Shown piece by piece: positions 35,475 through 49,000 of a stretch of DNA of 64,000 nt (the stretch's first letter is position 1; each line of letters opens with the position of its first letter). The notes below the pieces were generated by a model. The model saw only the letters and a list, made by a program, of their open reading frames with translations, made no database searches and was not told where the DNA came from. A program made the translations under genes and the position numbers. The stretch is from Dermanyssus gallinae. Lineage: Eukaryota > Arthropoda > Arachnida > Mesostigmata > Dermanyssidae. Where the stretch lies: the NCBI GenBank assembly GCA_003439945.1, contig QVRM01002211.1, forward strand, positions 50,724 through 114,723. The letters are read 5' to 3'.

Positions 35475-38400
35475 GCACACATACCCGACCAGCCTAATAG
35501 TGAGACTAGATTTGTTTAACAAACAAACAAAAACGCAACATTCGGTGGCTTTTTGGCATCCGTTACGTTGTCGAATGCCTGCGCTGACTGGCTTCTACCT
35601 GCATTTCAGATGCGTGCGACGGCTATCGCTGTGCTGAAGGTGCAGCCTGCACGGCAATCGATCACAGGCCGATATGTGAATGTAGGCCAGGCCTCGTCGG
35701 AGATCCTCTCGTCCGCGGATGCCGAAGTACGTTTATAACATTTAGTGCAAAATCCATCACTATAAAAAAAGATCGCACATTGCGTCACTAACAGCTAACA
35801 TAATTCTACCATTAGCAATACGAGCAATCAACAGACAACAGTTCATTTTCTCGTCTAAACAGATGCTTTTTCAGCAAACACTCAACCGTGTCTGGTATCT
35901 GCACCGAATCAAGTGTTCTTCGGACAGCCTTTTCATCATCACAACGAAAACAAGTCTAAATTATCTGATTTGAAGTCACTACGAGAGTTGTAAAGAGGAA
36001 ACAAAAGACTTTTTTGCGTTGCTATTAACGTTAGTCAACTTCGTCGATTTATTTCTTTCGAGTCAGGAGCTTTTGTTGAGGGCTCACCGATGAGCTGTAG
36101 GCAGGTGCCGCACGGCGGAACGGAAAAGAAATACGCTATTCCAAATAGTTGAAAAGACTTTGGCTTGAAGTAGTTTTGAGTACATTGTTATTTAAGAAGA
36201 ATGGCAGCAAGAGCGCATTGCAAATGAAAAGCATCGCCTAGTCGGTTCTTCTCTTGAACCGAATTTTCTCATAGGCTAGTTTTTCGAAGGTTGCTCTCAT
36301 GGCTTTTCGCAGTGCGTCGAATAATATGTTTTTGGGAGGTTTCATTGTGTTTTCCGGACATAGAGAAGCTAGCAAGTTGCGTAAATAGTACCGTCACTAA
36401 CGAGCAGCGATTATAGACTGCTGTGCCACTTGTATTTACAATTGTAATATATGCAGTTCAATTAGCTGTTTTTTCTTCAGATTAAAATACATAGTTTTTT
36501 CTTCATATCTTTGAACTTTTAAATGAAAATTGCCACTGTTATTTGAGGTATTTAGGGCTGTATATATATATATATATATATATATACGAGGTGTGCTCAA
36601 TCGTTATCGCGACTTTTGAATTTTCGCGGGTTACGTATATTCGAATTTCGATTTTTTGTGGCGTTATGTTGGTACTCATGTCTCTCACTTATGCCGACAA
36701 GCTCGGCCATTTTGAATGTTCACTTAATTGTTGACAGCTGCTTTGCTTGCACGTGTTTTGGATCGTCTTCGATTTTTACCTATTCAAAAAAATGGATCAA
36801 AGAACCTGTATCAAATTTTGTGTGAAAAACGAAATTAAGTGCGCGGATGCATTCCGAATGTTGACTGTGGCATACGGAGAAGCTACCTTGAACCGAAGCA
36901 ACGTTTATCGGTGGTACAAAATGTTCTCAGAAGGCCGAGAAGATGTGAACGACGAAGAGCGTGCCGGACGCCCGAGCACTTCAACAACAGACGAAAAAAT
37001 TAATGAAGTGGAGAAAATGGTATTGGCCAATCGTCGAATCACCGTTAGAGAAGTTGCTGAGGACCTAAACATATCGATTGGCTCGTGCCATTCGATTTTT
37101 ATCAATGATTTGGGCATGAGACGGGTCGCCGCGAAATTCGTACCAAAATTGCTCAATTGCGACCAAAAACAGCATCGCATGAACATTGCTAATGAGATGT
37201 TGGACTCTGTCCGCGACGACCCAAATTTGCTCCAGAGGGTCATAACTGGTGACGAATCGTGGGTTTATGGTTATGACGTGGAAACCAAAGCTCAATCATC
37301 TCAATGGAAGCTGCCGCACGAACCAAGACCGAAAAAAGCGCGCCAAGTTCGGTCGAATGTGAAAGTTTTGCTGACAGTTTTCTTCGATTGCAGGGGCGTG
37401 GTGCATCATGAGTTCTTGCCACAGGGTAGAACGGTCAATAAGGAATATTACCTGCAAGTTATGCGCAATTTGCGCGAAGCAATCCGCCAGAAACGCCCGG
37501 ATTTGTGGAAGAACAAAAATTGGCTTTTGCACCACGATAACGCCCCTGCTCACACATCGTTGCTTGTGCGCGAGTTTTTGGCCAAAAACAACACACTAAT
37601 GATGCCGCAGCCACCGTATTCCCCAGATCTGGCCCCCTGTGACTTTTTCTTGTTCCCTAAACTAAAGAGGCCCATGAAAGGACGACGTTACGCTACGCTT
37701 GACGAGATAAAGACGGCATCGAAGGAGGAGCTGAACAAGATAAAAAAAAATGGTTTTTTGAAGTGCTTCGAAGATTGGAAAAACCGTTGGCACAAGTGTA
37801 TAATATCTCATGGGGATTACTTTGAAGGGGACAAAATAGATATTCATGAATAAATGAATAATTTTTGAAAAAACACAAAAGTCGCTATACGTTTTGAACA
37901 CCATATGTATATGCCTCGAGAATCCATACCGCCCCAATCTCGATAATTTGCAGCTTTTTGTGCAACCTCGTTTCGAAACTTTTGACTGCATAACCCCTTT
38001 CTACGTAGCCAATGAAGAGAGTTCATTGAGATTCCTCAAAACCTACCGGTCGACACGACAGTCTATGTCCTCCTCAGCCCATATTCAGATAGAGTAGATG
38101 CTAGTAGATCTACGTGTCATCCACGGTCTTTTTTAATCATTTCTGGCAGAATGACCTCAACTAGGCGTGTGGCACGTGCGTCATCTTTGGCTGATAAATC
38201 CAAAAACAACTCGTCACCAATGCTGCTGCGGTGTCCTCATAAACGTCGAAAATTTCGGCGTTGGCTTACGCAGACGTCCACATCTTATATTAACAAAATG
38301 ATTCATTAATTAAATTAATCTTGGTACGCTACGGAATTCGTGTTTATCCATGTCTACGACTGAGAGCCTGACATGGTCAGTTCAGATGTTTTCCACGCGT

Positions 38401-41400
38401 AATCTAAATGTGAAACTTGATACGTGATAATGCAAACGGGTTACTTCCCGCCCATATACTTCAAAGGTTGTGTCACTGCCTCGCAAACAGAAACGCTAGT
38501 TGTTTATGAAGGTCTTCATTGTGTGACTACATCGTAGTTCCGGATGAGTGCCAGCGTGACACGGACTGCGCGGACGACCTCATCTGTCGCCCAGACCTGA
38601 CCGGATGCCGCAAGTGTGTACCCGTGTGCGTCTACGAGAAATGTGGTCCTCACGCGATCTGCGTTGGAATCCGCCACAAGGCCCACTGCAGCTGTGAACC
38701 TGGATTTGAAGGCGACCCTTACAGCCCCTCCATCGGGTGCAAGGTATTTAGCTATTCTTCTCGCATTTGATTCGATGGCACATTATAACACTTGATTTAC
38801 ATAAACATGGATTACATATTTGATTGCATTCGATTTTATCACGTAGATCACGCATTATTACGTTTGATTTGATGAATCACGTAGATCACACATTTCAGCG
38901 GCTTTGATTTGATTACACAGATCACGCATGATTTTACTTGACTAAAGCGCATAGACCACGCATTTGATCGCATTTGACTCGATCACATAGATCATGCATG
39001 TTTGCACCTTATTTGATTTGACCACATCGATCATGGATAGAGATCTACACCACAAGACCAACGCTTTGAAGGAGCGAGGGGAGAGTCATAGTTCCAAGTT
39101 CTATCAGTAGAACTTAGAACTATGAGCTTTCCCTGGTTCGAGCTTATATAGAATTATATAAATAATACCCCTTGCAGGTATTGGCGCCGGTCATAGAAGG
39201 CTGCCAAGTGGACGAAGACTGCGAATCGAGCGAGATTTGCGCACGTGGCCATCGATGCGTGTCGGCGTGCGACCGCCGCCAGTGCGGACCCAACGCCGTC
39301 TGTCACTCGTTCAACCATCGTGCGCAGTGTTCGTGCCTGGAGGGCTTCCGAGGCGATCCGGACAACCCGATCAACGGATGCCGCCGCAAAGACGAGTGCA
39401 GCGTCGACGAAGACTGTCCCGCGGTGCACGACGTCTGTCGGGCCGACAACACCGGCGAAAGGCGGTGCGTACACGCGTGCCGCTACAACAAGTGCGGCTT
39501 CAACACGCGCTGCATCGCCGGCGAGCACAACTATCACTGCGAGTGTGTCGAGGGTCACATTCGGGATCCGGGCAACCTGTTCGCGTGCGTCCCCCGGGCC
39601 GTTGACGAATGCAGAAATCACACCATGTGCCCCAGCACCGCCCAGTGCGTTCCTAACTCACTCGGCGTGTTCCGGTGCGCAGAGGTGTGCATCAGCTTCA
39701 GCTGTACGCCTGACGCCGACTGCATTCCGCTCAACCACATGGGACGATGCCGGTGTCGCGACGGCTTCATCGGCGATCCGAACAGTCGCGACGGCTGCCG
39801 AACTCTGCCCGAACCCGAATGTCTAGCCCACTCGGACTGCGCGCTGTCGACACAGGTGTGCCAGTTCGACGAACACTACGGCGAACGGCGCTGCCAGGAC
39901 GGCTGTCGCTTCGTCAAGTGCGGCCCGCGAGCTATCTGCGTCGTGGACAACCACCTGCCCAAATGCGCCTGCCCCAACGGCAACTATATCGGAGATCCGT
40001 ACGACCAGCGGGACGGCTGTCGACAGGTCGAGTGTCTGAAGGACGAAGACTGCCACCCGAAAAAGGCCTGCTTCCCGAACTTCTACTGCGAAGATCCGTG
40101 CGTTGACGGGTGCGGCATCAACGCGGCCTGTATCGCCCAGAACCACCAGCGTATCTGCCACTGCCGGCCGGGCTATACCGGCGATCCTCTCGTACGCTGT
40201 GAGGAGATCCACTTCTGCAGCTCTAGTCCGTGTCACTCGTCGGCCAAGTGCGTCGATACGCCCGGCGGCTACGAGTGTGTCTGCCAGAACGGCTTTATCG
40301 GCGATCCGTACCGCCAGGGGTGCCGACACCCGAACTCGTGTCCGAACGGCAACGGAGACTGTCCTGGCCATTTGGCCTGTTTTCCCGACCACAAAGGGTC
40401 GCCAATGTGTCAGAATCCGTGCGACCACTTTTCGTGTGGACCAAACACGCAGTGTCGCTCCGACAACAAACACGGCGCCGTCTGCGACTGTCTTTCGCAC
40501 TTCCGAGGCGATCCCGCTGCGGGCTGTTTCCGAGAATCCTTTGCGTGCTTGCACGATGCCGACTGTGCTGGCGGTTATGTGTGCCTTGACTCTCAATGCC
40601 GGCTGGCTTGCAGTCGTGAAAACGACTGCGCCGTCGGCGAGAAATGCGTAGGGTCGCGCTGCGTGCACATGTGCTACTCGAACAGCGACTGCCCGCCGAA
40701 AGAGACCTGCCTCTCCAACGGATACTGCCAGATTGGATGCCGTACGAACGCCGACTGCTCCTCGGAGGAGACCTGTAGTCAGAATCGTTGCCAAAATCCG
40801 TGTACGATCCGCGGCTTGTGCGGTCCGAACGCTATCTGTACCGTACGAAACCATGAAGCGTACTGCTCATGTGCCGACGGTCTGGTGGGCAACCCCACCC
40901 CGCAGATCGGATGTACCCGTGCTGTGCTCACCTGCACAGGACGAGGTAGAGGCGACTGTCCTAGCGGCTTGTCTTGCTTCGAGAATCGCTGTCGAGCCAC
41001 GTGCTCCGGCTGTATCGTTGGCGAGGCGTGTGTCCGAGACTTCTGCATGTCGTCGTGCGCCGGCGACAGTGAGTGTCCGGCGGGCGAACTCTGCATACAC
41101 GGCCACTGCCAGTTCGGATGCCGAACCGATAACGACTGCCAAGTGCATCAGGTATGCTCGCTGAACACCTGTCACTGCAAGCCCGGCTTCAAGGAGACGC
41201 CGTACGGCTGCGAAGATATCAACGAATGTCTCGTCGATCATCCCTGCCACAAAAGTGCCATTTGCCACAATACGCTCGGAAGCTTCCACTGCAAGTGTCC
41301 GGACGATTTCATCGGGGACGGCTTCACCGGATGCTCGAATCCTGGCGAGTGCCCCCGAGGCGATGTGGACTGCCCTCAGCATGCGGCTTGCGATCGGTCA

Positions 41401-44400
41401 GGTATCACGCGCTGTGTCGATCCCTGCGCCAACGACCCGTGCGGGCCGTACGCGATCTGCAGCGTGCTGAACCATCGACGCCAGTGCCACTGCCCGAAAA
41501 CGGGCCTGTTCACCGGCGATCCGTACGACAAAAATCGCGGCTGTATTGCTGTCGATTGTCTGGCCGACACCGACTGCCACCTGTCCGAGCACTGCGTCAA
41601 CTTCGTCTGCCAGAGTCCCTGCGACAATATCAACTGCGGGCCGCACGGGACCTGCGTCGTGCGAAGCCGCCAGGCGTTCTGCGAATGCGACCGCGGATAC
41701 GAGAACAAGGGCTCGCTGCAGTGCGTCGACATCGATGAGTGTGCCACCCAGCCCTGCCACTACACGGCGCTGTGCGACAACATTTCCGGCGGATACAGTT
41801 GCCGCTGTCCGAGTCACCTCGTAGGAGATCCGTTCGCTAAGGCCGGCCAGCCAGGCTGTCATGATCCGAACATCTGTTTCAATGGAAACAGCGATTGTGC
41901 GTCGAGCTCGGCCTGCATCGACGTAAAAGGCACGCCGTACTGCAAAGATCCCTGCGAAGTCGCCAACCCGTGCGGCGGCAATTCGAAGTGCACCTGCATT
42001 AACCACCAACCGGTGTGCAGCTGCGCGCCAGGCTTCACCGGCAACCCGAAGGTACGCTGCGAGGTCGTCGAATGCATTGCCGATGGCGACTGTCGGGACT
42101 CGGAGATCTGCGCGCTTAACAAGTGCGTCGACGCGTGCAGAAGCAACGGTAACTGCGGCATTAACACGATATGCGAGTCGAAACTGCACACGGCCGTGTG
42201 CCGTTGCAAGGACAGCTTCCGCGGAAATCCCAGCAGTGGATGCATCAAGAACATCCCTTGCGACCACGACGACAACTGCCCAATCGGCGAGTTCTGCTAC
42301 CGCGGCCTATGCCGGCTGTACTGTAAGGCTAACCGTGAGTGCGGTAGCAATGAGATCTGTGAGGACGGCCGCTGCCGTGAGGTTTGCCGGGCCAACAACG
42401 ACTGTCCGGAGAGCTTCCGCTGCGTGCTCGGCAACTGCGAACCGGCGGACCGCTGCTTCCACGACGGCGAGTGCGGCGACCAGCGCACCTGCCGATCGTC
42501 GCACCGCGGCTACGACGCGTGCATCGATCCGTGCGAGAACATGCTGTGCGGACGGAACGCGCTCTGCATTCCGGGCAAGCACAGCGCCATCTGCAAGTGT
42601 CTCGACGGCCACATCGGCGACCCGCTCGACGCGCGAGTCGGCTGCAAGAAGGCCGAGTGCTTCCACCACGAAGACTGTCGCGACGATCAGATCTGTCACG
42701 AGAACAAGTGCGTCGACCCGTGCATCATGCGGCAGGGCTGTGGCGCGAACGCGCACTGCCTCGCCAAACGACACTCGGCCACGTGTACGTGCCGCGACGG
42801 CTATGAAGGCGATCCGGTCGCCGGCTGTACGCTTATCGACTTCTGCCGAAAGAGCAACCCGTGCCACGCGACGGCCATCTGCCGCAACCGGTTCGGCGGC
42901 GCCCAGTGCGAGTGTCCGCCCGACCGGCATATCGGCAATCCGAACGGCCCGCCCGGCTGCCGCCACCCCAACGAGTGTCCGAACGGCGACATCGACTGTC
43001 CGCCGACGGCCGCCTGCATTCGCGTCGATGGCCAGGCGCCGATGTGCAAGTCGCCGTGCAGCCTGCCCGACACCTGCGGCCCGGACGCCATCTGCCGCGT
43101 CGACAACCACAAGGCGAGCTGCTACTGTCCGCACGGCTTCACCGGCCAACCGTACGATCGGGCGGCGGGATGCGTCCGCATTCCGCCATTCTGCGACGAC
43201 GACACGTCGTGTCCCGCGCCGCTCGTCTGCGAGAAGCGTCGCTGCCGCCCGCCGTGCTCGGGCAAGGACGACTGCGCCACGCGCGAGATCTGCGTGCACG
43301 GCCACTGCATTCAGGGCTGCCTCGAGGACCAAGACTGCCTCGACAAGGAGATCTGCGCCGACAAGAACTGCGTTGTCGGCTGTCGCGCCGACTCGGACTG
43401 CCGCTACGACGAGGCGTGCATCGTCAACCAGTGCAAGAATCCGTGCGCCAACCCGACGGCGTGCGGCACGAACGCCGAATGCCAGACGATCCAGCACCGC
43501 GCCCAGTGCACCTGCCCGCCGCGGTTTACCGGCGACGCGCTCGTGTCGTGCGTGCGCGTGTCGGTGGCGTGTCGGACGGCCGTCGAGTGCGGCGACTCGT
43601 ACAGCTGTGTGGCGACGCGGTGCCGCGTCGAATGCTCGACGGATGGCGACTGTGCGTTCGGCGAACGGTGCTTCGCCAACAGCTGCTACATCCTGTGCCG
43701 GTCCGACTCGGAGTGTCACGACGGCGAGATTTGCGTCGGCAACCGCTGCCAGCTCGGCTGTCGCTCGAACGAACAGTGCCCCGACCATCTGGCCTGCGTG
43801 AGCAACCAGTGCCGCGATCCGTGCGAGGGCCAGGCGACGTGCGGCCCGAACGCCGAGTGTCGCGTCGCCAACCACCGGCCCGTCTGTTCGTGCCCGCCCA
43901 ACTTTGTGGGTCGGCCTCACGCCAACGTTGCCTGTGTTCGCCGTGCCGTCGTGTGCAGCGCGTCGCAGGCATGCGATCCGGGCAGCGTCTGCTACCTCGG
44001 CTACTGCCGGCTGACGTGCAGCACCAACCAGGAGTGTGCGCTGAACGAGCGCTGCGTCGACAACCGCTGCCACGTGCAGTGCCACCGCGACAAGGAGTGC
44101 TTCGACTGGGAGATCTGCGAGCACAGCTTCTGCAAGGTGGGCTGTCGCGCCGACACCGACTGCGCGTCGCATCACGCCTGCATCCGCAACCAGTGCACGG
44201 ATCCGTGCGCCAGTCCGACGGCGTGCGGCACCAATGCTGTGTGCGTCGTGCACAACCACCGGCCGCAGTGCTCGTGTCCGGCGGGGCTGCGCGGCGAGGC
44301 CGAGATCGAGTGCGTGAGGACGTCCGTCGACTGCCGAACGAACGACGAGTGCGGAGCGGGCCAGCGTTGCGAGTCAACCATCTGCCGCGTGAGCTGCTCG

Positions 44401-44508
44401 AGCGACAACGAGTGTTTCGACAACGAACGCTGCGTCGAACGCTACTGCAGCTGTGAGTAGTTGAACGTACCAGCGAGCCAGCCGTTGTCCATTCGTTACT
44501 GTCACCTC

Positions 44509-44554
<46 letters not shown>

Positions 44555-44698
44555 TTTGTTTAATGTGTAGCAAAAGAGCAAAGGCCTTACTCACGGCATT
44601 AGGCCCAGGCTTGAGCTGGTCCACCTAGCCAGGGTTCGTCTCACCGAGGCGACATTCTCCCTTTGAATATTTAATGATAAACGTTCCAGTAAACGCAG

Positions 44699-44754
<56 letters not shown>

Positions 44755-45988
44755 GCACCTGCTGTAAGCTATGCGCTGTTCTGCGATCTGTTCATAAACG
44801 AGTAACTACAACACGATCGTGGCTGTCTCCAATATATATATGTATATATATATATATATATATCTATTAGTAGATATATATTGGAGCGTCTACAGCGTCT
44901 ACATTGCACGCTGTAGACGTTCTAACTAACCTCACGATCAGTCTCAATGTCTCAAAACGACTCCAGTAGATATAAAGACACTATTGACTACTTGCCGATT
45001 AAGACTGTGCGATAATCAAGCAATTCGTCTCGAAACCAGCTTCCTCTCCTGTATATCGAGTTACAGGCTGACTACTGTCAAACATGTTAAAGGCAGACAC
45101 TATCGTTGTTGCTGTTGTTGATGTTGTTGTTGTTGAATAGACTACACCAGCTGTCGCAATTGTTGACGAAGTGCTTACGTCAGCGATATGCGTGGCCTCT
45201 TGTGGTCATGGCTGTGTGGTAGTGCGTTCCACCACCGTCCTTCTGATGGGGCTCCCGAGTAGTATTTCGTAGTATATGTAAACACAGTGTATTTGCGTTT
45301 ATCGGGCCGGTGATGACTCAAGATCTCATCCTTGCCTGCATGACGAGCATTATTACCTGTGCGATTATTCTGATTACTGACGACCCTCTTCTATGACTGA
45401 TTGATGTTGTTGCGGCTGCTTGCCTAATAGGACTACGGAACCATAGGTGGACACACACACAGCGTTGATTGTCTTCGCTAATTGTTTCTCAAGCTATTAC
45501 TAGGTATTTGCTTAGCCTAGTTTGCTGGCTGGCTGCCAACCTAAAGTCACTCTGAGAGGTTCAACAGTTTCAATTAATTTGCCAAATAACTTTCTAAAAT
45601 TGACGTTCAAAGTATGTTTTGGCGACAAAGTGCGGAAACAAATTACCGTTTACATAATTTACTGTGTAGCTGCGGCCGGTTTAAAGCTGTTAAGCTTCTA
45701 GGGCAGTCTCCCACGGTGTATACCTCCAAGCAAGTTTGATGTGACAGAAAAGCGCCCTGACTGAACTGTTATGATAGGTGCATGTCTATATGCTTCGTCT
45801 ACTGCGTTGCCTAAAAGTCACTAACGTAATACGATTCTATTTTTCAGTGATATGCACTGCGGATTCTGTATGTCCAAAGAATCACATCTGCGAGAAAGGG
45901 CTCTGCTTCCGTGAGTATCTGTGAATTAACCATATTATATATCGTATATGTGACTCCGTTTGCAGTTAGTGACTCCCTCTCTCTATCC

Positions 45989-46034
<46 letters not shown>

Positions 46035-49000
46035 GGCCTGCACCAACCAACTCCACTATACTATTTATGTTGTACTGTTTCTGAAACACGTACCAAAATT
46101 ACGTAATAGTATATTTGAGCGTCTAAACATCTCAGACATGATAACATGATCGACAATGGTGAAGTTTACGCTGACGTGTGACAACCTTTGGTTGTTGTTG
46201 TTGCTGCTGCTGCTGCTGACGCTGACGCTGTATGTGCCATGTCACATGTTTTCAGTGGGTTGCCGGTCCGACTACGACTGCCAGTCGAGCGAACAGTGCC
46301 TGAACCGGCAGTGCGTCAACCCGTGTGAGAGTTCGGCGGCATGCGGCCCTCACGCCAAATGCGAGCCGGTGAGCCACCGAGCGCTGTGCACGTGTCTGCC
46401 CGGCTTCACCGGCGACCCGCAGGTCGAGTGCAGCAAAGTCGAGTGCGTCATCGACTCCGAGTGTCCGACGGGCAAGATCTGCCAGAGCTACCGCTGCTAC
46501 GAGGGATGCCGGTCGGACGCCACGTGCAACGACGACGAGTCGTGCATCAGCCGCCAGTGCCAGAACCCGTGCAGCTTCATCGGTGCGTGCGGCGCGAACG
46601 CCATCTGCGTCACCAAGCAGCACCACCTGACGTGCAGCTGCCCTCCGAAGACCGTCGGCGACCCGTTCATCGAGTGCATCAGCGATCCGGACGTGTGCAC
46701 GCGCAGCGACGAATGCGGCCACGACCGGTCGTGCGACAGCGGCCGCTGCGTGCTCACCGTCGAGTGCACACGTGACACCGAATGCCAGCTCGGCCACATC
46801 TGCGAGTCGCACCGCTGCTTCGAGGGCTGTCGCGGCGACACGAACTGTCCCGTCAACCAGGTGTGCCACAACGGCCAGTGCCGCAATCCGTGCACGATTC
46901 GGGGCGCGTGCGGCGTGCACGCCGACTGCGTGCCCGAACGCCACCGCGCCCACTGTTTCTGCCCGCCCGGCCTCACCGGCAACCCGCAGTTCGAGTGCAA
47001 ACGCTCGCAGGACTGCCGCGTCAGCGAAGAATGCCAGCCGGGCTTCGTGTGCCTGCGCGGCCAGTGCACGCCGGCCGAGTTCTGCGCGTCGGACAACGAC
47101 TGCAACCGGGGCGAGATCTGCGAGAACACGCGCTGCGTCGTCGGCTGCCGGTCGAACAGCGACTGCGACTTCTTCTTCGAGTGCCGCGACCGCCTCTGCC
47201 AGGATCCGTGCACGTCGGGCGTGTGCGGCATCAACGCCCGCTGTCAGGCGCTCGGCCACCGGGCCGAGTGCAGGTGTCCGCAGAACTTCGAAGGCGACCC
47301 GCGCGTCCACTGCAAGGAGATCCAGGTCGAGTGTCACACCGACCACGACTGCGGCCTGGAGAAGTATTGTGTAAGCACACGATGCATCTTCGGCTGCCGA
47401 GTCGACGAACACTGTCCGTTCGACAAGGCCTGCGTTCAGGGCCAGTGCAGGAATCCGTGCAGCCAGGTGGCCGCCTGCGGTATCAACGCGCTGTGCCGAC
47501 CGCACCATCACCGCGCCGTCTGCACCTGTCCGCACGATAAAGTCGGCGATCCGCGCGTGCAGTGTTCGACGAAAATCGTTGTTCACGAAATTCGTACCGA
47601 GTGCTCTACGGATAACCCGTGCGCGGCCGGATCCATCTGCCGAAACCATCATTGCGTTCTCGACGGCTGCTCGCACGATTCCGCATGCAATCCTGGCGAG
47701 ATCTGCGAACGAGGCCGGTGCATTATCGGTTGTCGACGCGACTCGGACTGCACGTTCGACAAGGCCTGTATCAACTCGCGCTGCCAAGACCCGTGCGCCA
47801 TTCAGAACTCGTGCGGCATCAATGCGAACTGTCGGCCCGTTGTTCACCGACCCGTCTGCTCATGTCTGTCCGGCTTCGAGGGCAACCCCTACGATCACTG
47901 CACGAAGCCCCAGATTCGTCTGCCCCCGCCGGAGTGCACTCGTGACCCCGACTGTATGCTCGGCAAGATCTGCGAGCAGGAACGCTGCACGGAAGGGTGC
48001 CGCAGCAACGATAACTGTCCGTACGACCGTGTCTGCCTCAGCCGGCTGTGCCAAAATCCCTGCGTGCAACCGCACGCTTGCGGCAAAGGCGCCAAGTGTC
48101 TGCCGATTTCGCACCGTCCCGTGTGCACATGCCCCGCTGGGCTGACGGGTGACCCCGCCTATGAGTGCACGGTGCCGACGCAGGAGTTCTGCTTCCATGA
48201 CGCCGACTGCCCTCTGGGCCGCATCTGCGAAAAGGGAAGCTGCGTCGATGCGTGCCGAACCGACGACGCCTGTTCGTTCGATCAGGCCTGCATTCGAAAC
48301 CGCTGCCAGAATCCGTGCAGCTTCGAGCACGTGTGCGGAATCAACGCCGACTGTAAGGCGGCCAATCACAAGGCCGTTTGCCTGTGCACGCCCGGACTCA
48401 CCGGCGACCCGCTTGAGCAGTGTCTTGAAGTCCGCGAGGCCGGATGCGTTCACGACCGCGAATGTCCGTTCGGACAGATCTGTATAGCCAAAGACTGTAT
48501 CGAAGGCTGTCGAACCGACGATCACTGCTCGCCGCTCGAATCCTGCTACCGAGGAAAGTGCGCCAACCTCTGCAAGCTACCCGGGACCTGCGGCACTGGC
48601 GCGACCTGCGTTATGGAAGCCCACAGGCCGGTGTGTAGCTGCGAGCCAGGCTATATCGGCGATCCGCGCTTTGAATGTCGCCTTGCGCCTCCCGAGCCTC
48701 CTAAGGAGTGCGAGATCGACTCGGAATGCCAACTACGACATATTTGCGAGTCACACAAATGTGTCTGTGAGTATAGCACATCACACGCACCAATAAGTGA
48801 ATCTAACCGCATCGTTTTGCAACAATGCGTAATAAGGATGCAATGTGATATGGCGTCATTTGTGTAATAGTCCTTCGAAATCGCATCGCCACTTATAGTT
48901 CGACGACTCGGTCTAGGTCAAGCTTGTGCTGAAGCTAGTCGCCTGGTATTTTCTCAGTTAGAACAATTCGTGTATATAATAATTTGTTGCGTCTTTAATT

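Larger units (their letters stand above)
35727..38537 (+). other. dpy intron 18 (2.8 kb)
   Basis: The intron is largely occupied by a mariner element (36,587–37,903). The flanks 35,740–36,560 and 37,910–38,520 hold no feature I recognise. Confidence 0.75.
44453..45847 (+). other. dpy intron 20 (1.4 kb)
   Basis: It holds two (TA)n arrays (44,509–44,552 and 44,700–44,753), two adjacent palindromes (44,827–44,920) and a GTT array (about 45,108–45,135). The part at 45,140–45,840 shows nothing recognised. Confidence 0.75.

Noticed and set aside
38765..39040. CRISPR-like array
   Set aside because: The repeats are degenerate, spacers are not unique or regular, and the DNA is eukaryotic.
42307..44259. 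650-codon minus-strand open frame opposite exon 20, and similar long minus or +1 frames (42,077–43,801; 42,861–44,456)
   Set aside because: They are shadows of a GC3-rich, cysteine-dense exon. They are Ala/Arg/Val-rich with no domain, while the plus frame has perfect EGF/DPY spacing.
46252..47847. 531-codon minus-strand frame opposite exon 22
   Set aside because: Antisense shadow of the canonical Dumpy array, Ala/Val-rich and featureless.
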